The notes: a model not told the origin generated them from the sequence alone. DNA of 64,000 nucleotides from Nodosilinea nodulosa PCC 7104 (GCF_000309385.1 NZ_JH976537.1:4117785-4181784); one strand, 5' to 3'; shown: positions 52,370-63,075, numbered from the stretch's first letter. Translations and numbers: made by a program.

Positions 52370-53653
52370 CTACCGCCCGTTCCACGCCGCCGCCGCATCG
52401 CTGACGGCTGTATCGACGGTTTTTTGGCCCAGCATCGAGGCCTGCAAGTTGTCGTAGATGATCGACTGAAGCTCCTTAATGCCATCCATCGCTGGCACCA
52501 GCACCTCGGCCTGATTCATCTGTTTGGCGCTAACCGCGCGGGCCTTGTCCACGCCTTTGGTGCCCTCGGCGGCGAAGTAGCTGTCCTTCAGCGCGCCTGC
52601 GGTGGAGGGCAGCACGTTGGCGGCTTTGGCGAAGCTGAGCTGGTTGGTGTCGTTGGTGACGTAGAGGGCAAAGTCCAGGGCGGCATCGGGCACATCCGTA
52701 GCGGCTGGAATCACCACGTTCATCACGGCGACGTTGGTTTTGCCGGTGTCGCCCGTAATTTGGGGGCCGCTGCCGGTGACGGCGGCAATGTCGGGCGCGT
52801 TGGCCTCAATGGTGGGAAAAAATTCGGCCCCAGTTGACAGCAGCGCCACTTCGCCCGACTGGTAGAGGTCGATCGCGCGGCGGTGGCCCTGGGTCAGCAC
52901 CTCCTGGGGCAGCAGTTCCTGCTGGTAGAGGTCGGTCCAGTATTGAAATACTTTTCGGCCTTCAGGGGTATCGAAGGCGGCCTGGCCCTGGTCATCGACT
53001 AGGGTGGCCCCCATCTGCACAAAGGATTGCAGCACGTCGGCGGAATCTTCGGGCACAAAGGTGGTGAAATAGGCGTACTTGCCGGTTTTGTCTTTCACCT
53101 GGCGGGCGACCTCGGCCAGCTCGGCGTAGGTGGTGGGCGGCTCCACCCCGGCCGCTTTTAGCAGGTCCTGGTTGTGCAGGGTAACGTTGGTGGTCAGGTA
53201 CCAGGGCAGGCCAAAGCTCTGGCCGTTGAGCGTGTTGGCCTGCCAGATGTTGGGCAGGTAGACCTGTTTAGCCTCGGCAGAGACCTTATCGTCCAGGGGC
53301 ATCCAGGCCTTGCGGCTGGCCAGCTGAGCGGCAAAGTCGGGGTTCAGGTTGACCACATCGGGGGCGGTACCAGCGGTGACGGCGGTGAGAATCTTGCTCT
53401 GCATGTCGGCCCAGGGCACATCGACCCAGCGCACGGTGATGCCGGGGTTTTGGGCTTCGTAGTCGGCGATCAGCCCGTTGAAGTAGTCGGTGAAGTCGGG
53501 CTGGAGCTGCATGGTCCAAAACTCGACTTCCTGGCTGCCATCGGCGGCGGGGGCGGTGGCCGTGGGTTGCCCGCTACCGCAGGCGACCAACCAGCTCACC
53601 ATCAGCCCCAGCAGGGCAAACAGACCAAAGCGGGCGTAGGGACGACGTCTCAT
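52370..53653 (-). CDS. Sugar ABC transporter substrate-binding lipoprotein
   Basis: A 427-residue extracytoplasmic solute-binding protein (family 1, MalE-like). A lipobox cysteine (C25 in SWLVACGSG) anchors it to the membrane. VEFWTMQLQPDF, VRWVDVPWADMQSKI and TGTAPDVV-like (AGTAPDVVNLNPDF) segments are typical of carbohydrate binders. No permease or ATPase gene is adjacent, so it is an orphan that must work with a transporter elsewhere. The ligand is unknown. Confidence 0.85.
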   Translation of the reverse strand: MRRRPYARFGLFALLGLMVSWLVACGSGQPTATAPAADGSQEVEFWTMQLQPDFTDYFNGLIADYEAQNPGITVRWVDVPWADMQSKILTAVTAGTAPDVVNLNPDFAAQLASRKAWMPLDDKVSAEAKQVYLPNIWQANTLNGQSFGLPWYLTTNVTLHNQDLLKAAGVEPPTTYAELAEVARQVKDKTGKYAYFTTFVPEDSADVLQSFVQMGATLVDDQGQAAFDTPEGRKVFQYWTDLYQQELLPQEVLTQGHRRAIDLYQSGEVALLSTGAEFFPTIEANAPDIAAVTGSGPQITGDTGKTNVAVMNVVIPAATDVPDAALDFALYVTNDTNQLSFAKAANVLPSTAGALKDSYFAAEGTKGVDKARAVSAKQMNQAEVLVPAMDGIKELQSIIYDNLQASMLGQKTVDTAVSDAAAAWNGR

Positions 53654-53923
53654 GGATTTTCCAGGGATAGGGCTACCGCAAACAGTCGATCTCACTCAGC
53701 CATGCGCCGGGGGCGCTGACGAGCCAATTGATTGCAAACCTCCATTCGGTCAGGACTGGCTTGACGCAGGGGCTTGCACTGCAATCCCCTGCCAGAGGAG
53801 GCCGCCAGTCAAAGATCTCAACCAAATCAACGGCTGCAATACGGTTGTTCATTTTCCCTCAAAGTGGGCGGCATTGGTGGAGCGACATGACCAGTCAGCT
53901 AAGAATTTGTTCCTTATTTCCTT

Positions 53924-55132
53924 TTAGAGGATGACCTGTACCTGCTCGGCGCAGGCGATCGCCCGCTCTTTAGCCTCCTCCACCGTGTTGCCCAGGGCCA
54001 GGGCCACCCCTAGGCGGCGGTTGGGGTGGGCCACGGGTTTGCCAAACAGCCGCACCTTGCTGGTGGGTACCTTCAGCGCTCGATCTAGACCGGCATAGTG
54101 GGGATTGTCGCTATTGCCGGGGGCCAGAATCACCGCCGAAGCCCCCGGCTGCACCATGGTAATTTCTCCGATGGGCAGGCCCATAATTGCCCGCACGTGC
54201 AGCTCAAACTCCGACTGGTGCTGGCTCACCATCGTTACCATGCCGGTGTCGTGGGGGCGGGGGCTGACCTCGCTGAAGTAGACCGTCTGGGGCTGATCTG
54301 GACTTCCGGCAATAAATAGCTCCACGCCAAACAGGCCCCAGCCCCCCAGGGCATCGGTGACGGCTTTGGCCATCTCCTGACAGGCGGCCAGCGTGTCGGG
54401 GTGCAGGGCGCAGGGCTGCCAAGACTCGCGGTAGTCGCCCGCCTCCTGGCGGTGGCCGATTGGGGGGCAGAAGTGGGTGCCATCGATCGCCCGCACGGTC
54501 AGCAGGGTGATCTCGGTGTCAAAGGGCACAAAGCCCTCGACAATGACGCGATCGCCCTTGCCCCGGCCAGCTTCCCCGGCGTACTTCCAGGCGGCCAGCA
54601 CCTCTGATTTGTCGCGCACGGTGCTCTGGCCCTTGCCCGACGAACTCATGATCGGCTTCACCACGCAGGGCAGGCCGATCGCCGCGATCGCCTCCAAATA
54701 CTCCGCCTCGGTGCCCGCAAAGCGAAAGGGCGAAGTCTTCAGGCCCAGTTCCGCCGCCGCCAGCCTGCGAATGCCCTCGCGGTTCATGGTCAGCTGGGTG
54801 GCCCGCGCCGTGGGAATGACCCGCCAGCCCTCGGCCTCCAGCGCCACCAGGGTATCGGTGGCGATCGCCTCCACCTCCGGCACAATTAGCCCGGGGCGCT
54901 CCTGCTCGACCACCCGCCGCAGCGCCGCGCCGTCCAGCATGTCGATAACGTGGCGGCGGTGGGCTACAGCCATGGCCGGGGCATGGTCGTAGCGATCGAC
55001 GGCGATCACCTCCAGCCCCAGCCGCACCGCCTCCAGGGCCACCTCTCGGCCCAGTTCGCCCGACCCCAGCAGCAGCAGGAGCTGGGCATCCTCGTTCAGC
55101 GGTGTACCCAGGGGCGGCAGGGAAGCAGTCAT
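53924..55132 (-). CDS. purT: Formate-dependent phosphoribosylglycinamide formyltransferase
   Basis: A 402-residue PurT of the ATP-grasp family. [20 protein letters not shown] is the N-terminal signature, [12 protein letters not shown] the ATP-binding loop, and FFSEV-type [17 protein letters not shown] the metal/phosphate site. It formylates GAR with formate and ATP in purine synthesis, an alternative to folate-dependent PurN. Complete; no adjacent pur genes. Confidence 0.95.
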   Translation of the reverse strand: MTASLPPLGTPLNEDAQLLLLLGSGELGREVALEAVRLGLEVIAVDRYDHAPAMAVAHRRHVIDMLDGAALRRVVEQERPGLIVPEVEAIATDTLVALEAEGWRVIPTARATQLTMNREGIRRLAAAELGLKTSPFRFAGTEAEYLEAIAAIGLPCVVKPIMSSSGKGQSTVRDKSEVLAAWKYAGEAGRGKGDRVIVEGFVPFDTEITLLTVRAIDGTHFCPPIGHRQEAGDYRESWQPCALHPDTLAACQEMAKAVTDALGGWGLFGVELFIAGSPDQPQTVYFSEVSPRPHDTGMVTMVSQHQSEFELHVRAIMGLPIGEITMVQPGASAVILAPGNSDNPHYAGLDRALKVPTSKVRLFGKPVAHPNRRLGVALALGNTVEEAKERAIACAEQVQVIL

Positions 55133-55548
55133 GGTCAGTTACTCCAGGGGTAAAGAAAGATCGCTACAAAGCAATATTTTCTCAATATTAAGTGCTCACT
55201 TTTCAGAATTGTGTGTAACATCGCTGGTGATACCGGGCCGTCGGTTGCTCGATATTCCCTCGGGAGCAGGGGGCCAACCATTGGGTGCAGGATCAGGAGA
55301 TGCGTTCTTGTCTGTCTTCATAGACTAGAAAACTATCGCTTAAACAAGAAAAGTGGAAAAACTGAATTAAATTGTGTACCATTCGTTAGCACTTTTCCCC
55401 CAGGGATAATTGCAGGGCCGTTCAATCCCTCCTAAAGCTGCCTAAATCAGGCCTTTTGCAGGGGTGAAAATGGGCTCGTTTGGGTCTGCTTGGTTGTCGT
55501 TAAACCGGGCAGGTTTTCTGGTTACCCACCTGTTTTTCGGATACTGCC
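55133..55548. other. Intergenic region upstream of the pil operon
   Basis: About 415 bases between divergent purT and pilM. It should hold the promoters of purT and of the pilMNOQ operon. I see no riboswitch or strong palindrome. Confidence 0.35.
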
Positions 55549-56649
55549 GTGGATAGTCTCAAAGCCATTTTTAGTCGCAAGCCTCGGGGAGTTGGTATTG
55601 AACTCACCCCCGAGAAAGTTAACTTGGCCCGCCTGAAAAAGCAGGGAACTGCCCTTAAGTTAGAAACCCTGGCTTCGGTAGAACTGGCCGAGGGCGTCTA
55701 CGAAGAGGGGCAAATTTTAGACACCGCTGCCATGGCCGACGCCATTCAAACGGTGCTCGCCGAGAGCAAGCTCAAGGTCAAGCAGGCTACAACCGCCATT
55801 CCGGGGCGAGCGATTACCCGCGTGATTCCGGTGCCCGCCGAGCTGGATGACGAAGAGCTCAGGGAAATGGTGCTCAACCAGGAGGCCAGCCTCTATCTGC
55901 CCTTTCCCCGTGAAGAGGCCGATGTGGACTATCAAAAGCTGGGCTACTTCGTTGATGAAGACGGCATTGAAAAGGTGCAGGTGCTGCTGGTGGCGGTGCG
56001 CAAAGACCTCACCGACCCCTACATCGAGGTGTTTCAGCAGGCGGGGCTGATGCTCAACGTGCTGGAGACCTCCAGCTTTGCCCTAATTCGCACCATCCGA
56101 GAGCAGCTGCGGCAGTTTACCCCCCAGGAAGCCGCCGCCGTGGTCGACATCGAGTTTGAGAACACCGAAATTTCCATCGTGGTGGACGGGGTGCCCCACT
56201 TTTCGCGCACCGTGCCCATCGGCACTTTTCAGATCCAGAGCGCCCTCAGCCGCGCCATGAATCTGCCCCCCTCCCGCAACACCGAGCTGCTCCAGGGCAT
56301 GACAGTACCGATTCAGACGATGGACACCGTGGGCGCGCCCCAGATGGGCAACACCAACCCTGGCACCACGGCCATGCTGCGGGTTTTGGGCGAGCTTTCC
56401 GACGAACTGCGCCGCTCCATCGACTTTTACCTCAACCAGGGGGAAGACATGGAGGTGGCCCAGCTGCTGCTGGCCGGACCAGGGGCATCGATTGGGCAGC
56501 TCGACGAATTTCTGGCCCAGCGGCTCAGCCTGCCCGCCAGCCAGATTGACCCGATTTCGGCTCTGTCTTTGGAAGTCGCTGAGGACATTCCTGAGAGTCA
56601 GCGGGCTGGGTTGGCGACGGTGATTGGCCTTGGCCTGCGGGAGGTATAG
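55549..56649 (+). CDS. pilM: Type IV pilus assembly protein PilM
   Basis: A 366-residue actin-like protein. The N-terminus GVGIELTPEKVNLARLKK and the TTAIPGRAITRVIPVP, EASLYLPFP, VVDIEFENTEISIVVDG and LLAGPGASIGQLDEFLA blocks are PilM motifs. In the cytoplasm it binds the PilN N-terminus and connects the motor to the alignment complex. The GTG at 55549 is the start. It begins the operon pilM-pilN-pilO-pilQ. Confidence 0.93.
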   Translation: MDSLKAIFSRKPRGVGIELTPEKVNLARLKKQGTALKLETLASVELAEGVYEEGQILDTAAMADAIQTVLAESKLKVKQATTAIPGRAITRVIPVPAELDDEELREMVLNQEASLYLPFPREEADVDYQKLGYFVDEDGIEKVQVLLVAVRKDLTDPYIEVFQQAGLMLNVLETSSFALIRTIREQLRQFTPQEAAAVVDIEFENTEISIVVDGVPHFSRTVPIGTFQIQSALSRAMNLPPSRNTELLQGMTVPIQTMDTVGAPQMGNTNPGTTAMLRVLGELSDELRRSIDFYLNQGEDMEVAQLLLAGPGASIGQLDEFLAQRLSLPASQIDPISALSLEVAEDIPESQRAGLATVIGLGLREV

Positions 56650-56651
56650 CT

Positions 56652-57431
56652 ATGTACGGTCTTGATATCAATTTCCTGAAGGACCGCGAGGTTCGGGTCT
56701 TTGAGGCTAGGCCCCGAGCTCGGGGGGGTGGGGCGGTGGCCCAGAGCGATCGCCAGGCGCTGTACTTAGGTGCAGCGGCGGCGCTGGTGCCCCTGGCCCT
56801 GGTGGGCGGCTTTTGGGCCGTAACCCGAGGCCAGGTGAATCAGCTCCAGGCCCGCAGCGCCGCCCTGGATGCCGAAACGGCGCAGCTGCAGGGTCAGCTT
56901 CAGGAAATCAGCGGCATTCAGGGGCAGATCGACCTGGTCAAGGCCGAAAATAACGCGTTTGTCTCGGTGTTTAACGAGATTGTCCCCTGGTCAGCCCTAC
57001 TGCAAGACATCCGCACCCGCACCCCGGCCAGGGTGCAGATTGTGAGCCTGAATCAGACGCCGGGCGCCCCCCTGGAGGTTGACCCCAGCGTTGTCCCGCC
57101 GCCAGCGGGGGGCATTTCCATTGAAGGGGTGGCCTGCTCCTACGACGGCGTCAACGACTTTGCCCTGGTGCTTCAGCGATCGCCCCTGCTGCAGTCGCAG
57201 ACTGTAGCGATTAGCGAGGCTCAACAGCAGCCCACCCTGCTGGACCCTCAAACCCAGGGGCGCTGCCCGGGCACGGCGGTAGGCGACCCCGACTATTTAA
57301 TCGACTACACCATTGGCGCCAACATCACCAGTACCCCGTCCTCGCAGCTGATCGATGAACTGGAGCGCCAGGGGACGGTCGGTTTAGTAACTCGCCTTCG
57401 GGCCCTGAGAGAAAAAGGAGTGATCGAATGA
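56652..57431 (+). CDS. pilN: Type IV pilus assembly protein PilN
   Basis: A 259-residue bitopic protein. The short cytoplasmic start (MYGLDINFLKDRE) carries the PilM-binding INFL motif. A membrane helix lies at about 37-57 (LYLGAAAALVPLALVGGFWA), followed by a coiled coil and a ferredoxin-like periplasmic domain. It begins 2 bases after pilM and overlaps pilO by 4 (ATGA), so it is translationally coupled. It joins the alignment complex of twitching motility and DNA uptake. Confidence 0.92.
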   Translation: MYGLDINFLKDREVRVFEARPRARGGGAVAQSDRQALYLGAAAALVPLALVGGFWAVTRGQVNQLQARSAALDAETAQLQGQLQEISGIQGQIDLVKAENNAFVSVFNEIVPWSALLQDIRTRTPARVQIVSLNQTPGAPLEVDPSVVPPPAGGISIEGVACSYDGVNDFALVLQRSPLLQSQTVAISEAQQQPTLLDPQTQGRCPGTAVGDPDYLIDYTIGANITSTPSSQLIDELERQGTVGLVTRLRALREKGVIE

Positions 57432-58357
57432 CCGCGACAGGTGACTTCCTTCCCGGTGAAGATAACCAGGGCCTAGAGCAGGTAGGGCCGACCTATCCTA
57501 CGGCTTTTGGAATTGAGCTGACGCCCAGGGTGCAGGCGCTGGCCATAGGTGTGCTGGGCCTGGTTGGAGCCTTCGTGCTTTACAACTTTGTGGTGAAACC
57601 CGTGCAGGAGCAAAAAGTTGCCCTGGAAGCGGAGGTGGCTCAGAAGCAGGCCCAGGTTGACCAGCAAAAGGCCAGCCTGCAAGATCGAGCGGCCCTCCAG
57701 GCCCAGCTCAATTCGGTCCTTGAGCAGCGGGTTGGCATTTACAGCCTTTTAGGCACCCCCGAGACCATAGATACGCTGCTGCTCGACATCAACCAGCAGA
57801 TTCAGAACAGCAATGCCGCGATCGCCGATGTGCTGCGCGCCGATCCCGCCCGCCTCGACAATGCTCAGCTGGCGGCCCTAGGCCTTACCCGCGAACAGGT
57901 TCAGCGAGTCAAAACTGAGTTTTCTGGTAGCCCTCAGCTCCAAAAAATGCTCTACACCTCCGAGCTGCTCAGGTTCAACCCCAGCCCTTCGGTGCTGGTT
58001 ACCGATGGCCCTGCCGAGCTCAACGGCAAATTGGAGCGCTACACCGTAGATGTCTCGATGCGGGCACTGTTTCCCCAAACGCTGAGCATCATGCGCAACA
58101 TTGAGCGCCTAGAACCGCTCATCATCATCAAAGACGTGCAGCAGAGCATTGCGCCGCCGCCGGAGGGGGTCAGCGAAGAGCAGCTCCTGGGCGTTAGCCG
58201 CCTGCTGTTGACCGACTTTACTCTGCAGGTGCTGGTGCCCGTTGGCGACCCCAGCGTAGCCCCGCCGCCGCCTGCCCCCGAAGCCCCTGCTGATGGGTCA
58301 GCTCCTGCCGACGGGGCAGCCCCCGCCGATGGGTCAGCCCCTCCTGAAGGGGGTTAA
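57428..58357 (+). CDS. pilO: Type IV pilus assembly protein PilO
   Basis: A 309-residue PilO. A membrane helix (about 38-57, LAIGVLGLVGAFVLYNFVV) is followed by a coiled coil with KQAQVDQQKASLQDRAALQAQ. A periplasmic ferredoxin-like domain follows. The C-terminus is a Pro/Ala-rich repeat (ADGSAPADGAAPADGSAPP) not usual in other phyla. It pairs with PilN in the alignment complex. Start overlaps the pilN stop. Confidence 0.92.
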   Translation: MTATGDFLPGEDNQGLEQVGPTYPTAFGIELTPRVQALAIGVLGLVGAFVLYNFVVKPVQEQKVALEAEVAQKQAQVDQQKASLQDRAALQAQLNSVLEQRVGIYSLLGTPETIDTLLLDINQQIQNSNAAIADVLRADPARLDNAQLAALGLTREQVQRVKTEFSGSPQLQKMLYTSELLRFNPSPSVLVTDGPAELNGKLERYTVDVSMRALFPQTLSIMRNIERLEPLIIIKDVQQSIAPPPEGVSEEQLLGVSRLLLTDFTLQVLVPVGDPSVAPPPPAPEAPADGSAPADGAAPADGSAPPEGG

Positions 58358-58467
58358 CTCAGCCCTTTGGAGCCCCATGTCCGCTGCCACGCCGTGGCTC
58401 AAATCTACCCACCTAGCCCAGTTAAACCCCGCGCGGCCCTGCCGCATCTGTGATGGAGGAGTGAACC

Positions 58468-60699
58468 GTGAACCGCCTGATGAACCTGCACCCGATTTTG
58501 CTTGGCAGCACCCTAGTTGCCCTGGCTGCCCAGCCTGGCTTAACGGCCCAACCTGGCTTGACCAGTATTACCAATGTCCGCCTTAACCCCACCGCCACCG
58601 GGCTAGATCTGGTGTTTGAAACCCAGGGCGGCGATAACAGCAACGTTTTTACCGTCAACCAGGGCAACAGCCTGGTTGCCGACATCACTCGGGCTCAGCT
58701 GAATCTGCCCAGTGGGGAAAGTTTTACCCAGGCTAATCCTGCCCCTGGCATTACCCAAGTCTCAGTCGTTCCCCTCGACGCCAACAGCGTTCGGGTGACC
58801 ATAGATGGCGCCAGCGAGGCTCCCGTGGGCGAGGTGGCTTCTAGCGGCGATCGCGTCGTACTGTCCATCCATAACGATGGCGGCACCGCCCAGGCGCCAA
58901 CCCCCGTGCCTGACGAGCTGGTGACCGTCCCTGGCCCCGCCGCAGATGCCACGGTAGCCCAAGCAACTCCGGCTCCGGAGGCCTCTCCAGAGACCTCTCC
59001 CCAGGCGGCCCCAGAGGTGCCAGCCTCGGCCAACCCCGACGTGCTGGTGCCCAACCCCGAGATCACCATCGACGGCAACCCGGTCCCCCGCCCCCAGGTG
59101 CAGCAGGCTCCGCCTTTCTTGCCCCGCGCCGTTGCGCCCCCGGTGGGCGATATTTCCGTAGCCGAGGGGGTGCCCTCTTTTAACAGCATCAACCTGGGCA
59201 GCAACGAGCGCATTCCCAAACTGCTGCTGCGCGATGCCCCCGCCCGCGAAGTGCTATCGCTGCTGGCTCGGGCGGCTGGGCTAAACCTTGTCTTTACTCC
59301 TGGGGAAGCCGCCGCCGCTGGCGCTCCGGGACAGCCGGAGGTCAATACCAGTGCAGACGGCCCTCCGGTCAGCCTAGATATTGAAAACGAATCGGTGCAG
59401 GATGTCTTTAACCACGTGCTGCGAGTCACTGGCTTGCAGGCCAACCGCGTAGGCCGCAGCATCTATGTGGGTTCGTCGCTGCCCGTTTCCGCTCAAAATA
59501 TTACGGCCCGCACTCTGCGCCTAAATCAGGTTGACTCCACCGTCGCGACAAACTTTTTGGTGGCACTGGGGGCAGAGAGTGCCGTCAGCCGCGAGCGACT
59601 GGTCACCAACGTCAACGCAGTTGCGGTCGAAGATGGGACTCCCCCCATTACCCAAACCCAGACCTCGACGGTGGACCAAGTTGAAGTCAACCGGGTTGAC
59701 TACCAAGATAGCCAGGGCATTCTGCGGGGGTTGCAGGTGGTCTCTGACGAGCGCACCAACTCGGTCACCCTGGTGGGCCGAGCCGACCTGGTGGCGATCG
59801 CCACCGAGCAGCTCACCCGCATTGACCTGCGGCGGCGGCAGGTGGCCGTCAATGTCAGGGTCATTGACATCGACCTCAACTCCCTCGATGCCATTGGCAC
59901 CAGCTTCTCGTTCCGAACCGGATTGTTTGGGATACTCAACTCCGGCGGTCTAGGCATTCTCAATATTGGTGATGGGCGTACGCCATCAACCTCTAATCCA
60001 TCTACTGTTCCCAATACATCACCCATTTTGCCACGGCCTTTAGGCGGTCCTGGAGCTAATGCTACGTCCGATAATTTTCTACTTCAGCTGTTAGGTGCGG
60101 TGCAAAACGGCAACGGTAAAATCATTACCGACCCAACTCTTATTGTTCAAGAGGGTCAGACCGCGACCGTTCAGCTGACGCAGCAGGTGGTTACCAACAT
60201 CACCTCGACCGTTGAAACTACCCCCAGCGGCAACATCACAACCCAGGAAATTGAGCAAGACCCAGCGGGCCTGATTCTGCAAATTGATGTCAATCGTATT
60301 GATGACAATGGGTTTGTGTCTCTGTCGGTGGCTCCCAGTATTTCGGCTCCGACCGATACCTTTACCGACGGTCAAGGCAATACATTCTTCCTGCTGTCTG
60401 AGCGGCAAATTAGCTCTGGCCAGGTGCGGGTTCGCGACGGGCAAACCCTGCTGCTGTCGGGTATTATCCAGGAGTCGGAGCGCAACAGCGTCACGAAAGT
60501 ACCCATCCTTGGAGATATTCCCATCCTGGGTGCCCTGTTCCGCAGCTCAACCGTCGATAGCCAGCGCCGCGAGCTAATTGTGCTGCTGACCCCGCAAATT
60601 TTGGATGACTCAGATCAGTCGGCCTTTGGCTACCAGTACACCCCCAGCGAAGAAGTTCAAGATATTTTGGAAAATCGAGGTAATCAGCAAAGGCAGTAG
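58468..60699 (+). CDS. pilQ: Type IV pilus secretin PilQ
   Basis: A 743-residue secretin precursor. After a short export signal comes an AMIN domain (about 35-130), a Pro/Ala-rich linker, an STN/secretin N-domain (about 240-330) and the C-terminal secretin domain (about 430-720, ending VPILGDIPILGALF and RRELIVLLTPQIL). It forms the outer-membrane pore for the pilus. The start is GTG with GGAGGAG 7 bases upstream. A small repeat, AQPGLT twice, lies near residue 21. No pilP is present, as is normal in cyanobacteria. Confidence 0.92.
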   Translation: MNRLMNLHPILLGSTLVALAAQPGLTAQPGLTSITNVRLNPTATGLDLVFETQGGDNSNVFTVNQGNSLVADITRAQLNLPSGESFTQANPAPGITQVSVVPLDANSVRVTIDGASEAPVGEVASSGDRVVLSIHNDGGTAQAPTPVPDELVTVPGPAADATVAQATPAPEASPETSPQAAPEVPASANPDVLVPNPEITIDGNPVPRPQVQQAPPFLPRAVAPPVGDISVAEGVPSFNSINLGSNERIPKLLLRDAPAREVLSLLARAAGLNLVFTPGEAAAAGAPGQPEVNTSADGPPVSLDIENESVQDVFNHVLRVTGLQANRVGRSIYVGSSLPVSAQNITARTLRLNQVDSTVATNFLVALGAESAVSRERLVTNVNAVAVEDGTPPITQTQTSTVDQVEVNRVDYQDSQGILRGLQVVSDERTNSVTLVGRADLVAIATEQLTRIDLRRRQVAVNVRVIDIDLNSLDAIGTSFSFRTGLFGILNSGGLGILNIGDGRTPSTSNPSTVPNTSPILPRPLGGPGANATSDNFLLQLLGAVQNGNGKIITDPTLIVQEGQTATVQLTQQVVTNITSTVETTPSGNITTQEIEQDPAGLILQIDVNRIDDNGFVSLSVAPSISAPTDTFTDGQGNTFFLLSERQISSGQVRVRDGQTLLLSGIIQESERNSVTKVPILGDIPILGALFRSSTVDSQRRELIVLLTPQILDDSDQSAFGYQYTPSEEVQDILENRGNQQRQ

Positions 60700-60778
60700 C
60701 TTTTGCCCACAAGTCGAAAATTTCAGCGATGGGCTAGACCAGGCGATCTGTTTGCCTGGGTGAGCAGGTGAATCAAAA

Positions 60779-60816
60779 GAGCAGGTGCGAAGCATAGGGC
60801 ACCTGCTCTTTTTTTA
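60779..60816 (+). terminator. pil operon terminator
   Basis: The stem AGAGCAGGTGC / GCACCTGCTCT with a loop of about 9 bases is followed by TTTTTTT. It lies about 80 bases after the pilQ stop. Confidence 0.9.
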
Positions 60817-60880
60817 CGCTGGACGCGATCGGCCGCAGGACCCGGTTGTCAAGCTGCGGCATGGTCTAACCCATGGGTCA

Positions 60881-61486
60881 CTACTGAATAAAATAAGATC
60901 CATACATGATGTAGTCATCGTTTTGGAGCTTGGTTTCGTCGGTGTAAAACGCTATTTCCATAGAGGTTGTAGCGCCGTTGGCATCGACCTTAGGCATCAG
61001 CTTGATGTACTGGTTGCGGGTGTCGTAAAAGCTGGGGTCGGCCTCAAGCCTGAGCACGTAGCCACCCTCCGTGCTGACCAGGGTATAGGCGCTAGTCTGC
61101 CCGCTGCCCCACTGCACCTGGGTGGGGGTCAGGGTCATGGGGCCAAAGGTAAGCAGCACGTTGCTGAGGGGCTGCCACTCGTGGATGAGGGTGTTGGGCA
61201 GAGCCGCCGAAGGGGTGTTTGAAGGGGCGGCTGGAGTTTTCTCGGGGGTTTTCTCTGGAGTTTTTTCGGGGGCCGTCTCCGGGGCCGCCTGCGGTTTTGG
61301 AGGCGGGGCTGCGGAGGTATCGGGAACTGAGTCTGCGGGAACGGTCGGATCGGGGGGAATGCCTTCGGTCGGGGGCGGCGTATTGGGCCGACACCCCGCG
61401 ATCGCAATTCCTGCCACCCCGGCTAGCACCCACCCCGCCAGCACGGGATAGCGCTGAAGCGGCGGCTGGGGAGGTTTTGCGACCAT
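60881..61486 (-). CDS. Lipoprotein with Pro/Lys/Thr repeat
   Basis: A 201-residue lipoprotein. The lipobox is AGIAIAGC (C32). A linker follows with EKTPEKTPEKTP, three tandem copies of a 4-residue unit, and then a globular C-terminal domain (about 105-201, TLIHEWQPLSNVLLTFGPMT to DYIMYGSYF). It is anchored to the plasma or outer membrane. I know no function. It ends tail-to-tail with pilQ across the terminator. Confidence 0.72.
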   Translation of the reverse strand: MVAKPPQPPLQRYPVLAGWVLAGVAGIAIAGCRPNTPPPTEGIPPDPTVPADSVPDTSAAPPPKPQAAPETAPEKTPEKTPEKTPAAPSNTPSAALPNTLIHEWQPLSNVLLTFGPMTLTPTQVQWGSGQTSAYTLVSTEGGYVLRLEADPSFYDTRNQYIKLMPKVDANGATTSMEIAFYTDETKLQNDDYIMYGSYFIQ

Positions 61487-61765
61487 ACTTGCACTCCAAA
61501 GCAATACTCTGGTGTCATAGTAGCGTTTCGCTGGCTTTTCGATAGGGCTTGTTTTGGGCCTCCAAGGGCAGAGCTAAGCCAGCGCACTGGGGGCGAAGGC
61601 GGGCTTTTTTTAAGATGGGATGCTGCGGCGATCGCTGAGGTGGGTAAAGTAGATGCAGTATCACCCTGGGGCAGGAGTGCGGCTGAGTCTAAGGTTGTGG
61701 CGCCAGCGACTTGTATATCCCAGGTGCGATCGCTAAAGTTGGGGTGAACCTAAGGAGATAGGGCG

Positions 61766-62893
61766 ATGGCTCAAACGGTTCAGGCGACAGCAGTAGCGCC
61801 GACAACAGAAACCCAGCCCGACGTCGAACTGCGCCAGGTGCTAAAAACCTTTGGGGCAGAGGTGGCGGTGCGCCAGCTTGACCTGAGGGTGCAGCCAGGC
61901 GAATTTTTTAGCATTCTAGGCCCCTCTGGCTGCGGCAAAACGACCATCCTGCGCATGATTGCGGGCTTTGAAAGCCCCACCGCTGGGGAGGTGCTCATTC
62001 AGGGGGCCAACGTTAGCCGGGTACCCGCCCACCGCCGGCCCGTCAACACCGTGTTTCAGAGCTATGCCCTGTTTGACCACATGACCGTCAGAGACAACAT
62101 TGCCTTTGGCCTCAAAATTCGCCGCATGGGGTCGGCCCAGGTGCGCGATCGCGTTGCCGAGGCCCTGCGGCTGGTACGTATGGAGCCGATGGCCAATCGC
62201 TATCCGGCTCAGCTCTCCGGCGGGCAGCAGCAGCGAGTTGCCCTGGCCCGCGCCCTGGTCAACCATCCTGCGGTCATGCTGCTCGACGAGCCCCTGGGCG
62301 CTCTAGATCAAAAACTCCGCAAGCAGATGCAGGTGGAGCTCGCCAACCTGCACCGCCAGCTGGGCATAACCTTTATTATGGTCACCCACGATCAAGAAGA
62401 AGCCCTGTCCCTCTCCAGCCGCATCGCCGTGATGAACAACGGCCAGATCGAGCAGGTGGGCACCCCCAGCGATATTTACGACCGGCCTCATACTCCCTTC
62501 GTAGCCGACTTTATTGGCGATACAAACCTGTTCCCAGGCCGCGTCGATCGGGTTTACCCTGCCCAGGTTCAGGTCACCACCGAAAGTGGGCTACGGGTAC
62601 TGGCCCCGGCCATGACCCCGGCGGCCTCCCCCCTGCAAAACATTGTGGTGAGCGTGCGCCCCGAAAAAATCAACCTTAGCCTCAGCGCTCCCGGCAGTGA
62701 GGGGAACTGCTACCAGGGCCAGGTCAGCCACTTGATGTATCTGGGGACCCACCTGCACTGCGTGGTGCGCCTCAGCTCCGGCGAAGCCCTCACCGTACGC
62801 CAGCCCAATCGAGCCGAGGGGGCACTGGCGGTGGATACCCCTGTCTATGTGCACTGGGCCGCCGCCGACTGCCTGGTGCTAGACGCCGCCTGA
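61766..62893 (+). CDS. potA: Polyamine ABC transporter ATP-binding protein
   Basis: A 375-residue ATPase of the PotA/MalK type. Walker A is GPSGCGKT (52-59), the signature is LSGGQQQR, Walker B is VMLLDEPLGALD, and the H-loop is MVTHDQEEAL. The C-terminal TOBE domain spans about 290-370. It powers uptake of spermidine or putrescine, supported by the PotD gene 180 bases downstream. Permease genes are expected beyond the window. Confidence 0.92.
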   Translation: MAQTVQATAVAPTTETQPDVELRQVLKTFGAEVAVRQLDLRVQPGEFFSILGPSGCGKTTILRMIAGFESPTAGEVLIQGANVSRVPAHRRPVNTVFQSYALFDHMTVRDNIAFGLKIRRMGSAQVRDRVAEALRLVRMEPMANRYPAQLSGGQQQRVALARALVNHPAVMLLDEPLGALDQKLRKQMQVELANLHRQLGITFIMVTHDQEEALSLSSRIAVMNNGQIEQVGTPSDIYDRPHTPFVADFIGDTNLFPGRVDRVYPAQVQVTTESGLRVLAPAMTPAASPLQNIVVSVRPEKINLSLSAPGSEGNCYQGQVSHLMYLGTHLHCVVRLSSGEALTVRQPNRAEGALAVDTPVYVHWAAADCLVLDAA

Positions 62894-63075
62894 CGAGAAT
62901 AGAACAATGCCCTGCCTGAAGAGAGTCTCAACTGTGATCCCGCCGCCCGCCGCCCCCGCATCCGTCCGGAGCACACCGTCAGATCGACCTCGTATCCTGA
63001 GACACTAAAGACAGACCGGGAATGCTTCCATCTCACCGTCCCCTTGCCCACCGAATCAGCCACCTGGAGAATACC